Shown here piece after piece: positions 8,850 to 16,809 of a stretch of DNA of 64,000 bases (its first letter is position 1; each line of letters opens with the position of its first letter). The notes below the pieces were generated by a model. The model was not told the DNA's origin. It did not search any database and was given only the letters and a program-made list of their open reading frames with translations. Source of the stretch: Amphritea sp. 1_MG-2023 (lineage in GTDB: Bacteria; Pseudomonadota; Gammaproteobacteria; Pseudomonadales; Balneatricaceae); the NCBI RefSeq assembly GCF_030547545.1, contig NZ_JAUOQE010000001.1:248001-312000 (forward strand), given 5' to 3'. Both the position numbers and the translations under genes were made by a program.

Positions 8850-10661
8850 ATGAAATATGGATTTAAAGTGATTCATCAGTATCATAAAAATTTGCTTCTT
8901 TTTTCTGTCATCTTAATAGTGTTCGCTTGGACGGTTACTATTGTTTCGGTGGGGGGCTTTAACGCACAGAAGTATTTCAAAATAGCAGAGCAATTGGCAT
9001 TGAATGAAGCTGAAGTCAGTGTAAAAAAGGACTTGGCCTATCGGACTTGGGTTTCCATTCATGGCGGTGTTTATGTTCCAGTGACTGAAAAAACTCCGCC
9101 TAATCCTTATTTAAGTCATCTGAAAAACCGTGATGTTACTATCAATGGTAAACCTTTTACTCTGATGAACCCAGCGTATTCTTTGTCGCAAATGATGCAA
9201 GATTATTCACAGTTATATGGCATTAAGGCGAAAATCACGAGTAAAATATTGCTTAACCCTAAGAATGCTTCTGATGTTTGGGAAGCGAAAGCTTTGGATG
9301 AGATAGATAAAACTCGTGAACGATTTTATGAGATTGCACAAATTAAAGACAAGGGTGAGTTTTTACGATATATGAACCCGCTGGTGACTAAGAAAAGTTG
9401 CTTGAAATGTCATGGACATCAGGGATACAAAGTGGGTGATATTCGTGGTGGAGTTGCGGTATCGATACCTATGAAAAAACACTACGCTTTGGCTAAGCAA
9501 GAAACCGTGTACCTGCTGGGATCACTATTGGTTATTTGGGTATTGGGGTTGATACTGCTTTTGTTCGGATATAGACGATTGCAATTTAACATTAAACAAA
9601 AGTTTTCGATGTATGAGCAGTATATTTACTCTTTGGTTGATATTATTGAGCAACGTGACAGTTATACCGCAGGACACACGCGTAGGGTCGCTGAATACAG
9701 TCAAGTAATCGCTAAGGCGATGCATTTTAGTGATAATGAAGTGTCGGTCTTGTATCGTGCCGCTATGTTGCATGACATAGGAAAAATCTCAACGCCAGAT
9801 GCTATTTTATTGAAACCAGGTCGTTTAAGTCCGTTGGAATATTCCTTAATCCAAGAGCATGCTACTGCCAGTTATGATATTTTGAAATCAACGGATCTTT
9901 TTGCTGAGCTGGCTGAAATTGTGCGCCACCATCATGAACGTTACGATGGTAAAGGCTATCCTCAAGGCTTAAAGGGTGATGAAATCCCGGTAATTGCCTA
10001 TGTTTTGTCGCTTGCAGATGCTTTTGATGCCATGACGACGGATCGTATTTATAAAGGCCGTAAAACCGTACCAGAGGCACTCAAGGAAATTAAAGCGATG
10101 AGCGGCACTCAATTTCATCCGTTGGTTGCTAAATTTGCGCTTGATGCTTTAAAAAATATTACGATTGAAAGAACCCCGTTTCAAAAACCGAAAACCAATA
10201 TTGAAAAAGAGCGTTTTGCCTATTTTTATAAAGATCAACTCACAGGGCTTTATAACGGTAGTTATTTAAAGTTTATTCTTTCCCATCAAGATTCTGAGTT
10301 TAAGAATTATAATTTTGCTTATGGGGTGTATCTTCACCATATCACTAAATACAACGCGGATAATGGTTGGAGTCAGGGAAATACTTTACTTTATAATTTT
10401 GCGAATGAACTGGTAACGCAATTTCCGAATGCATTGATATTTAGATTGTTTGGGGATGATTTTGTTGTGCTTCATCAAGAGCATATCCCTTTTCCTGAGG
10501 CCGACTTATTCAAGTCGCTGCAAGACAGTGGTGTCAGTTTTACCATCAAGCATATTGATATTCGCGAAAAAAGTTTATCAGTTAGCGATTTACAAAATTT
10601 TCTACAATCGTTGGAAAAAGGGGACGCTAGCCTTTTATTCCACAATGTAACTAAAGATTAA
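8850..10661 (+). CDS. Haem-c (DUF3365/Tll0287-like) sensor with HD-GYP and degenerate GGDEF
   Basis: The 603-residue membrane protein has a signal anchor (~8-32), a periplasmic DUF3365-type domain with a covalent haem motif CLKCH (C184, C187, H188), and a second membrane segment (~212-235). An HD-GYP phosphodiesterase domain follows (~255-440; AAMLHDIGK, HHHERYDGKGYPQGLKG), then a C-terminal domain beginning DQLTGLYN whose GGDEF motif is replaced by FGDDF near residue 533. It should hydrolyse c-di-GMP in response to redox state or a gas ligand at the haem; the GGDEF remnant is unlikely to be a cyclase and may be regulatory. The gene looks clearly more AT-rich than the 4-8.5 kb genes and lies between 27-bp direct repeats, which suggests recent acquisition. 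Confidence 0.88.
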   Translation: MKYGFKVIHQYHKNLLLFSVILIVFAWTVTIVSVGGFNAQKYFKIAEQLALNEAEVSVKKDLAYRTWVSIHGGVYVPVTEKTPPNPYLSHLKNRDVTINGKPFTLMNPAYSLSQMMQDYSQLYGIKAKITSKILLNPKNASDVWEAKALDEIDKTRERFYEIAQIKDKGEFLRYMNPLVTKKSCLKCHGHQGYKVGDIRGGVAVSIPMKKHYALAKQETVYLLGSLLVIWVLGLILLLFGYRRLQFNIKQKFSMYEQYIYSLVDIIEQRDSYTAGHTRRVAEYSQVIAKAMHFSDNEVSVLYRAAMLHDIGKISTPDAILLKPGRLSPLEYSLIQEHATASYDILKSTDLFAELAEIVRHHHERYDGKGYPQGLKGDEIPVIAYVLSLADAFDAMTTDRIYKGRKTVPEALKEIKAMSGTQFHPLVAKFALDALKNITIERTPFQKPKTNIEKERFAYFYKDQLTGLYNGSYLKFILSHQDSEFKNYNFAYGVYLHHITKYNADNGWSQGNTLLYNFANELVTQFPNALIFRLFGDDFVVLHQEHIPFPEADLFKSLQDSGVSFTIKHIDIREKSLSVSDLQNFLQSLEKGDASLLFHNVTKD

Positions 10662-10679
10662 AGGCAAAAGACTAAGGGA

Positions 10680-10706
10680 GGTGCGAATAAGTCAATTACG
10701 CCTCAA
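10680..10706. repeat. Right copy of 27-bp direct repeat flanking the HD-GYP gene
   Basis: This copy is 26/27 identical to 8775-8801 and begins 19 bases after the HD-GYP stop codon. An open frame starting with GTG at 10681 lies inside the repeat itself and is not considered a gene. Confidence 0.85.
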
Positions 10707-11037
10707 ATCAAACCTGCGGTACGGGTGGATAAAACACACCGACTTTAATGCTCTGTTTGTTGAAATGCTAAGCGGTTCTCGAAGAGGCGTGTTTCTTGGC
10801 GCTAGACACTCTCAAGAGGCCTCGGAAAGTCCATTGCCTCGCTTGACAGTGTTGCGCAACGCGCCGCACGCAGCACGCCACGGATAAGCCGATGTTAAGT
10901 CATTCAAACACAAAGGATTAACAGGCTTGTGCGAAAACCGAGGCGCTCGGGGCATCCAAGCCAAGCATGAAGAGCGACGTCACGCGCAATTGGACCGCCT
11001 AAGCGATTAATGACTTAGGTATTCCTGAGTATAAGCT
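10707..11037. other. Intergenic stretch without a recognisable gene
   Basis: About 330 bases separate the direct repeat from the convergent MFS gene. One plus-strand frame near 10930-11010 reads GIQAKHEERRHAQLDRLSD before stops and could be the tail of a lost gene, but I cannot name it. No terminator with a T-run is evident. Confidence 0.4.
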
Positions 11038-12255
11038 TCATCCTGTAACAGTCTCGCCAGTCAAATTGCATTGCTGCAAGCGCAAGGCAATCACAAAAAA
11101 TATTAAGCCCACCGTAGTCGTTGCTGCCCCCACATACCCCGTCGAGCTCCAGCCAAAACCGGCGGTAATGGCTAGGCCGCCCAGTAGCGGCCCAATGGCA
11201 TTCGCGGTATTAAAGGCGGCGTGATGCGAGGCGGCGGCGAGGGTTTGTGCGCCGGGCGCGGCATCCATAAGGTGTGTTTGCAGCGGTGGAGAGACGGCGA
11301 CAATAGTACCCACCAAAAAGGCCGCCAAAGAGATGCTCCATAATTCGGAGGTGGCTTGCGGGTAGAGCAATAAAATAAAAATACTCCAAAGCAAAACGCC
11401 GCCCACCGCTTTAAATTGGTATTTATCAAACAGCCAGCCACCGGCGATATTACCGCAAAAACCACCCAACCCGAAGGCGGCCATAACGATGGGAATCCAC
11501 ATTTTGTTCTCGCCGGTAACCTGCAAAATTGTGGGCGCAAGATAGCTAAATACGGCAAACACACCAGCAAAACCGGTGGCGCCAATAAACAGCGCTAGCC
11601 ACACTTGCAGCCGGTTAAAGGCTTTAAGCTCAAGCAGTGGATTATTGCGTATTTGCTGTTTGTTAAACGGTACAAAAAGGCTGATAAGTACGACGGTGAG
11701 TATGGAAACGCCGCTCACCAGTACAAAGGCGTAGCGCCAGCTCATGGATTGGCCCAGCCAAGTGGCCAGAGGGTTACCAATTAATACGGCGAGCGTAAGG
11801 CCGATCATCATTCGGCTGACGGCTTTACCTCGCTGATTGGGCGGCACTAGACTGGCCACTACCAGCGCTGCTACACCAAAGTAGGTGCCGTGCGGCAGGC
11901 CGGCCACAAAGCGCATGGCCACTAAGCTTTGGTAACTAGGGGCGAGCGCGCTGGCGATATTGGCCAGTGCGTAAAAGCTCATCAGTAATAACAATAAATG
12001 GCGATGAAACAAACGCGCGCCGGCGATGGCGAGCAGCGGCGCACCCACCACCACCCCCAGTGCATAGGCGCTGATAACGTGGCCTACTTGTGGCTCGGAT
12101 ACGCCCAAGTTGCCGGCAATACTGGGCATTAAGCCCATCGCGGCAAACTCACCGGTGCCAATGCCAAAACCGCCAATAGCGAGGGCAATTTCGATCATCA
12201 ATAGCGCGCCTTTGCTAAGTTGTGGGGCGTTTTGCGCTGGGATCGTGTCGTTCAT
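11038..12255 (-). CDS. MFS transporter, DHA1 (AraJ/YdhP-like) efflux family
   Basis: The 405-residue protein has about 12 hydrophobic segments. After the first helix comes the DHA1 pattern (GIGTGEFAAMGLMPSIAGNLGVSE); a motif-A-like loop between helices 2 and 3 is weak, and RFVAGLPHGTYFGVAALVVA resembles the AraJ/YdhP/CmlA-like sugar or drug efflux proteins. It should sit in the inner membrane and export a small molecule by proton antiport; the substrate is unknown. It lies downstream of minE on the same strand, but a terminator-like hairpin separates them, so it is probably a separate unit. No regulator is adjacent. Confidence 0.82.
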   Translation of the reverse strand: MNDTIPAQNAPQLSKGALLMIEIALAIGGFGIGTGEFAAMGLMPSIAGNLGVSEPQVGHVISAYALGVVVGAPLLAIAGARLFHRHLLLLLMSFYALANIASALAPSYQSLVAMRFVAGLPHGTYFGVAALVVASLVPPNQRGKAVSRMMIGLTLAVLIGNPLATWLGQSMSWRYAFVLVSGVSILTVVLISLFVPFNKQQIRNNPLLELKAFNRLQVWLALFIGATGFAGVFAVFSYLAPTILQVTGENKMWIPIVMAAFGLGGFCGNIAGGWLFDKYQFKAVGGVLLWSIFILLLYPQATSELWSISLAAFLVGTIVAVSPPLQTHLMDAAPGAQTLAAASHHAAFNTANAIGPLLGGLAITAGFGWSSTGYVGAATTTVGLIFFVIALRLQQCNLTGETVTG

Positions 12256-12425
12256 GGGTGATTCCGTTTAATCCGCTATAACAGTAGCGCCGGTAACACG
12301 AGAGCGTGAACCGGCGGCTAAAAGTTATCGGTGTTTTAATTATGGGATTGGTGTAACGCTGGCCAACAAGGTGGCGTTATTGGAACGCGGCCTAGGGGGC
12401 GTCTGTTAGTAACGCTGGCCTAATA

Positions 12426-12462
12426 ACATCCGCCGGTAGTGCGTAGTACCGCCGGCGGATGT
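12426..12462 (-). terminator. Terminator-like hairpin after minE
   Basis: ACATCCGCCGG (12426-12436) pairs with CCGGCGGATGT (12452-12462). The hairpin begins just past the minE stop codon on the minus strand and is followed by TTATTA, a weak T-rich tail. It probably ends the minCDE transcript. Confidence 0.7.
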
Positions 12463-12463
12463 T

Positions 12464-12724
12464 TTACTTGGCGTCGGGCAACGTGATGTTTAGCTCTAGC
12501 ACCGAACAGTCGTCGGCGGTATCAAGCTGTACGGACACTTGATCTTGCTCGATATCGACGTATTTGCGAATCACCTCGATGATTTCTTTTTGCATCAGCG
12601 GCAAATAATCGGGTTGGCCACGGGTGCTACGCTCGTGGGCAACAATAATTTGCAGTCGCTCTTTGGCGGTTGAGGCCGACGAAGAGGGTTTGTTTTTCTT
12701 TAAAAGGTAATCGAGTATGCCCAT
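12464..12724 (-). CDS. minE: Cell division topological specificity factor MinE
   Basis: The 86-residue protein matches MinE in size and sequence: an N-terminal amphipathic/anti-MinCD helix ([10 protein letters not shown], then [13 protein letters not shown]) and a C-terminal dimerisation domain ending in [11 protein letters not shown]. MinE stimulates the MinD ATPase and drives pole-to-pole oscillation, restricting MinC to the poles. Its start codon shares one base with the minD stop, so the two are translationally coupled in the order minC-minD-minE. Confidence 0.95.
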   Translation of the reverse strand: MGILDYLLKKNKPSSSASTAKERLQIIVAHERSTRGQPDYLPLMQKEIIEVIRKYVDIEQDQVSVQLDTADDCSVLELNITLPDAK

Positions 12725-13533
12725 TACTTACCTCCTAGCAAGCGCTTAAAAAAGCTTGTCTTGGCTTGCTCTAAAAAGCGGTGTTCTACGTCGTCGCCCA
12801 ATAGGCGCGATACGGCATCTTGATACGCTTGCCCAGCCTGTGACTCGGTATCGAGAATAACCGGTGCTCCTTGGTTAGAGGCTTTAAGTACGGCCTCGGA
12901 CTCGGGAATAACCCCCAGTAGTGGAATAGCCAAAATCTCCTCGACATCGGCCACGCTTAGCATCTCGTCGGTGGCTACGCGGGCTGGGTTGTAACGGGTG
13001 AGCAATAGGTGCTCTTTGATCGTTTTGCCTTGCTCGGCCAAGCGCGACTTGCTTTGCAAAATACCTAAAATACGGTCGGAGTCGCGCACCGAAGACACCT
13101 CGGGATTGGTGACGACGATGGCCTCTTCGGCAAAGTAGAGCGCCATTTGCGCGCCTTGCTCGATACCGGCTGGCGAGTCGCAGATAATATAGTCAAATTC
13201 TTCGGCCAGCTCGTTCAAAACGGCCTCGACACCTTCGTAGGTGAGAGCGTCTTTGTCGCGGGTTTGTGAGGCGGGCAAAATAAACAGCCCTTCGGTGCGT
13301 TTGTCTTTAATCAGTGCCTGCTTAAGGCTAGCTTCTTTGTTAATAACATTAACAAAGTCGTATACCACTCGGCGTTCGCAACCCATAATTAAATCTAGGT
13401 TACGCAGGCCCACATCAAAGTCGATGACCACGGTTTTGTGGCCGCGCAAGGCAAGACCGGTGGAGATAGCCGCACTTGAGGTGGTTTTACCAACGCCACC
13501 TTTACCTGATGTTACTACTATTATTTTAGCCAC
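12724..13533 (-). CDS. minD: Septum site-determining ATPase MinD
   Basis: The 269-residue protein begins with the deviant Walker A motif ([13 protein letters not shown]) of ParA/MinD ATPases, has the [11 protein letters not shown] switch region, and ends with the amphipathic membrane-targeting helix [11 protein letters not shown]. MinD binds membrane as an ATP dimer, recruits MinC, and is released by MinE. It is the middle gene of the min operon, 29 bases after minC. Nothing indicates loss of function. Confidence 0.96.
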   Translation of the reverse strand: MAKIIVVTSGKGGVGKTTSSAAISTGLALRGHKTVVIDFDVGLRNLDLIMGCERRVVYDFVNVINKEASLKQALIKDKRTEGLFILPASQTRDKDALTYEGVEAVLNELAEEFDYIICDSPAGIEQGAQMALYFAEEAIVVTNPEVSSVRDSDRILGILQSKSRLAEQGKTIKEHLLLTRYNPARVATDEMLSVADVEEILAIPLLGVIPESEAVLKASNQGAPVILDTESQAGQAYQDAVSRLLGDDVEHRFLEQAKTSFFKRLLGGK

Positions 13534-13562
13534 GTGTTGTCCTTTATTAATCGTCAGTGGTG

Positions 13563-14288
13563 TTACAGCGCTGCCACTTGGAGGGAGTCATCTTGCAGAT
13601 ACACCTGTGCCGCTTGCTTCCAGCAGTGCTCACGCAGTTTGTCGTTTAACATAAAATGCCCGTTAATCGAGACCAGCTCGGCCTCGAGTTGTTGGCAAAA
13701 AATACGCGCGTCGGGGTTGCCGCGCACGCCGGCCAGTGCGCGACCGCGCAAGGCTCTGTATACATGAATATTGCCATCGGCGATCACCTCGGCACCCTCG
13801 CTGACCGGCGCGAGCAAAATCAAATCGCAACCCTCGGCGTATATTTGTTGGCCCGAGCGCACAGGGCGGTCGACTATCCGAGTCGGCAGTGCTGGCGCGG
13901 TTGCCTTCGGGGCGGCCGCTTGGGGTTCGGCTGGGGCTTGGCTTGGTTCTTCAGCTGCGGGTTTTTCAACGCGCGGGCGCGAAGCGGGCAAGTGTATTAG
14001 GCCTAAGTCTCGCGCCTGTTGCGCGACTTTATCATCGGTACCTTTGCAGCCAAATAACTGAAAACCAACACTGCGGCATTGTTTAATCACATCTTGCAGC
14101 AGCTCGCGGTTTATCTCGCCGCTAAAGTCGGCCAAATTTAAAAACAGTGGCGAGCCGGTAAAAAACAGCGGCGCGGACTCGACTTTTTGGCGCAGCTGCT
14201 CGGCAAACGCTTGCGGCTGATACTGATATAAGTCCAGCGACATAAGCGTTAGATTGGTGCCTTTTATTTGAAAGCAGGCGTCTGCCAT
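13563..14288 (-). CDS. minC: Septum site-determining protein MinC
   Basis: The 241-residue protein has an N-terminal FtsZ-inhibiting domain (TNLTLMSLDLYQYQPQAFAEQL...), a proline/alanine-rich linker (~120-145) and a C-terminal beta-helix domain with VRSGQQIYAEGCDLILLAPVSEGAEV and GNIHVYRALRGRALAG, where MinD binds. It inhibits Z-ring assembly away from midcell. It is the first gene of the operon. About 100 bases upstream is the cut-off end of another minus-strand gene and then a RAYT remnant, so the native upstream neighbour of min has been lost here. Confidence 0.94.
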   Translation of the reverse strand: MADACFQIKGTNLTLMSLDLYQYQPQAFAEQLRQKVESAPLFFTGSPLFLNLADFSGEINRELLQDVIKQCRSVGFQLFGCKGTDDKVAQQARDLGLIHLPASRPRVEKPAAEEPSQAPAEPQAAAPKATAPALPTRIVDRPVRSGQQIYAEGCDLILLAPVSEGAEVIADGNIHVYRALRGRALAGVRGNPDARIFCQQLEAELVSINGHFMLNDKLREHCWKQAAQVYLQDDSLQVAAL

Positions 14289-14391
14289 TGGAGTGTCCTA
14301 GTGTTTAGTGTATGTCTGGCGCATCGCTTGGCGCTGCAGCGCAATATAACAAATCACCGCCCGCGACGATACGGGCGATGCTGCCTGAGTG

Positions 14392-14487
14392 CTACCAGAT
14401 TAAATCGTCGGGTATCACATAGTCTTGGTACGGATCGTCTTCGTCCGGCTCAGCGTTCGCCTCGACCTTAGGCAAAATAATACTGGC
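14392..14487 (-). pseudogene. C-terminal remnant of an unidentified gene
   Basis: A minus-strand frame ends in an acidic, protein-like tail (EANAEPDEDDPYQDYVIPDD, then LIW and a TAG stop) and is cut off upstream by an in-frame stop at 14488-14490, next to the left inverted end of the RAYT remnant. It looks like the last ~31 codons of a gene that once preceded minC and was truncated by a rearrangement. I cannot assign a family from so short a piece. Confidence 0.45.
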
Positions 14488-14498
14488 CTAGACTAAAG

Positions 14499-14837
14499 GG
14501 GTCAAAGCCCTTTTCTATGTTATGACGGTAATGAGGTACATTGAGCTGAATCCGGCGCGGGCCGGTATGGTTGAGTTATCCAGTCATTATCGTTGGTCGA
14601 GCTTTTGTCACAATGGTGGAATAAAAATTATCGAGTTCCTCATATTGCACGCATCATATGCAGCACTTGGCAAGTATCAGGAAAAAAGCATCGGATGTAT
14701 CAGGAGCCATTTAAAGGGCCGATTGAAGAGGATACTATGAAACGTATTCGAGAAGCTTGGCAGATAGCTACCCCGCTGGGTAATGATATGTTTCGGGACG
14801 AGCTTGGATCAAAAAGGGCTTTGACCCTGTGGTATCG
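14499..14837 (+). pseudogene. Decayed REP-associated tyrosine transposase (RAYT, IS200-like) remnant
   Basis: Only the C-terminal third of a Y1-transposase-family protein is visible, split over two frames. From 14522 one frame reads MRYIELNPARAGMVELSSHY then RWSSF. Near 14690 the matching continuation passes to another frame (HRMYQEPFKGPIEEDTMKRI, then LGNDMFRDEL). The catalytic His/Tyr part is missing, so it cannot be active. The remnant is bounded by a perfect 16-bp inverted repeat: GGGTCAAAGCCCTTTT at 14499-14514 and its complement at 14812-14827. The distal 64 bp are duplicated at 8703-8766. Confidence 0.82.
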
Positions 14838-14883
14838 CTGTGGTGTTCCAGTCATTGTGAAAGCAATGACTGGCTACAGATAC

Positions 14884-15030
14884 GGGCTGCCGTTAATCAA
14901 GGCTTGGCTTTAGGGGATAACTGATTTAAGCAACAGATTGAGCCATTGTCAGGTCGGCGTGTGACGGTGTTGAAATGAGGGTTAAGGCCTAACAATGAAA
15001 CGCTATAGTTTTTACCCTGACCCCAAATAA
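14884..15030. repeat. Dispersed ~140-bp repeat, copy 1
   Basis: The stretch beginning GGGCTGCCGTTAATCAAGGC is repeated with moderate divergence at 20728-20866. Both copies contain CAGGTCGGCGTGTGACGG and end near TATAGTTTTTAC, and both are followed by a short tandem array and the start of an unrelated small gene. A hairpin (GTCATTG...CAATGAC, about 14850-14870) lies just upstream of this copy. It follows the RAYT remnant directly and may be the non-coding part of the same element. Confidence 0.8.
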
Positions 15031-15068
15031 GTACTACCCCAAATAAGTACTACCCCAAATAGGTAAAG
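15020..15068 (+). repeat. 16-bp tandem array just upstream of the DUF2938 gene
   Basis: Two exact 16-base units, ACCCCAAATAAGTACT at 15020-15035 and 15036-15051, are followed by a variant, ACCCCAAATAGGTAAAG, that supplies the AGGTAA ribosome-binding site three bases before the ATG at 15072. Similar arrays precede the genes at 20903 and 22171. Confidence 0.85.
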
Positions 15069-15071
15069 ATA

Positions 15072-15554
15072 ATGGAAAATGTAATGAAAATACTCATATT
15101 GGGTGTCTTTGCGACAGCAATGATTGATATGTGGGTGATTTGTTCACACAAGGCTTTAAAGCTACCGAAAACTAACTGGGCAATGGTGGGCAGATGGCTA
15201 GGACATATGCCAAAAGGAACGTTAGTTCATCGTTCGATTGCTTCTTCTGCCGCGGTAAAATATGAACGTTTTATGGGGTGGGCTTTTCATTATATCATCG
15301 GTGTTGTTTATGCTTATATTTACGTAGTGTTTGTTATTTGGGGGTTAGGTGCATCGACATTGTTATCGGCATGGTTGTTTGGCTTAATCACTATTTTAGC
15401 CGGTTGGTTGATCCTGCAGCCTAGTTTGGGCTTAGGTATCTGTGCATCTAAAGCTCCTCAGCCGAATATTATGAGACTACAAAATTTAGCTATTCATACC
15501 GTCTTTGGTGTGGCGCTCTATTATGGTTGGCTGTGGGGGCATGTTGATCAGTAA
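15072..15554 (+). CDS. DUF2938 family membrane protein
   Basis: The 160-residue protein has four hydrophobic segments and the DUF2938 pattern: an N-terminal helix (ILILGVFATAMIDMWVICSH), a loop with WAMVGRWLGHMPKGTLVHRS, and GWAFHYIIGVVYAYIYVVF. The family's function is unknown. It stands alone between a RAYT/repeat region upstream and a convergent MFS gene. Its leader comes from a dispersed repeat and a 16-bp tandem array, which suggests that the gene arrived or is expressed as part of a small mobile block. Confidence 0.8.
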   Translation: MENVMKILILGVFATAMIDMWVICSHKALKLPKTNWAMVGRWLGHMPKGTLVHRSIASSAAVKYERFMGWAFHYIIGVVYAYIYVVFVIWGLGASTLLSAWLFGLITILAGWLILQPSLGLGICASKAPQPNIMRLQNLAIHTVFGVALYYGWLWGHVDQ

Positions 15555-15642
15555 ACTTCAGCAGTGTTGCAGTGTTATCCAAAGACTGAACAGCTTATTT
15601 TGACTTTCTGGGCCTAACTCTTATAGAGGTTGGCCCTAGGAG

Positions 15643-16809
15643 TTAAGTCGCTGCCTTGGCTTTAAGATGACGGGCGTCTTTCATCCATAAAGTCAGAGCA
15701 ATGAGTCCGCTAAGGGCTACATTACCTATAAATACATTGTCGATGCCGCCGGGCATGTAATCAATAAATGAGGTTAAGAACTGGCCAGAAAATACAGCCA
15801 TGGTGAAATAGGATAAATTACGGCCGCGGACGGCGGGATCACTTAGCTCTACTGTCATGTGATTTAAGAGGGGAATGCTAAAACCAAAGCCAATACCGAT
15901 GAGTATCGCACCTAAAACTAACAACATCGTGCTGGCTTGTAAGAAAAATAGATAGGATATGCCATAAGCGATAAAAGCCAGTGCTAATGTTTTTTGTTCA
16001 CTGAGTAAGTTGGTTATTTTCGGCATAAGCGCCGCGGTAGCAACCGCTGTTAATGAGATAAAAGCGAGCAGTTGGCCAATTTGCGATTCGTTAAAACCTT
16101 GTGCACTCATGGTCATTGGTAATGCAACGGTGGAGATAAAAAACACACTCATCGATAGGATAGATGCTGCATATACCATTCTAAGCGAGATCGTTTTGAC
16201 GGGCTTGTTTATATGTTCTGCTGCTTGATGAGTATTAGCACTCGGCGCAACTTTTGCGGGAACAAAGGCCAGTAGCATGGCTAAAAATAGCCAAGCGATG
16301 AGGTAAAGCGTCAACGGTAAACCCCAGAACAGTGATGCGAGCAGCCCGCCTAAAAACAGAAAGATAACCCCGCCAAGTTCGATCGCCATACCTTGTTTTG
16401 CGAGCATTTTTAAACGTTCTTCACCTTGAAACCAGTTTGAGATTAAAACAGTAGAACTGGCCATCACAACGGCAGTGATACCGCCGAGCAAAAACCGGTT
16501 AGTGAAGACAAGTTTAGCGCCGCTGAGAAAATAGAGGCTGGAACCCAGTAACCCATAGAATAATAATCCAATGATGAGCAGTCTATAGGCACCATATTGA
16601 TCGATTAGCTTACCGGCCAGTGGGGCAAAGATAACGGCACCGAGGGAAGGCAATGTAACCAAAAGTATAGGGTTGCTCTGTATAGCTAAGCCTGCCGAGA
16701 TGCTTAACAAACCTGGTGCAAGTAAGGTACCCACCATAATGGTTAAGCTTGAGATGCATAGCAGTGTCAGCTTGCCGGTGGTGTTTAGTGGGCTATTGGA
16801 AGAGTTCAT
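15643..16809 (-). CDS. MFS transporter (second of a pair)
   Basis: The 388-residue protein has about 12 hydrophobic segments and a conserved MFS loop after helix 2 (APLAGKLIDQYGAYRLLIIG). It lies in the inner membrane and probably exports a small compound. Its ATG overlaps the stop of the upstream MFS gene (ATGA), so the two are co-translated. Two different 12-TM transporters under one divergent LysR regulator suggest export of related compounds or a two-component efflux response. The substrate is unknown. Confidence 0.82.
   Translation of the reverse strand: MNSSNSPLNTTGKLTLLCISSLTIMVGTLLAPGLLSISAGLAIQSNPILLVTLPSLGAVIFAPLAGKLIDQYGAYRLLIIGLLFYGLLGSSLYFLSGAKLVFTNRFLLGGITAVVMASSTVLISNWFQGEERLKMLAKQGMAIELGGVIFLFLGGLLASLFWGLPLTLYLIAWLFLAMLLAFVPAKVAPSANTHQAAEHINKPVKTISLRMVYAASILSMSVFFISTVALPMTMSAQGFNESQIGQLLAFISLTAVATAALMPKITNLLSEQKTLALAFIAYGISYLFFLQASTMLLVLGAILIGIGFGFSIPLLNHMTVELSDPAVRGRNLSYFTMAVFSGQFLTSFIDYMPGGIDNVFIGNVALSGLIALTLWMKDARHLKAKAAT

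Noticed and set aside
10681-10887. 68-codon frame starting with GTG
   Set aside because: Its start is inside the 27-bp direct repeat and it has no family features or ribosome-binding site.
14884-15072. Integron attC site or gene-cassette boundary at the dispersed repeat
   Set aside because: A GCCTAAC (RYYYAAC) string occurs, but no GTTRRRY partner at proper distance, and copy 2 lacks the string.
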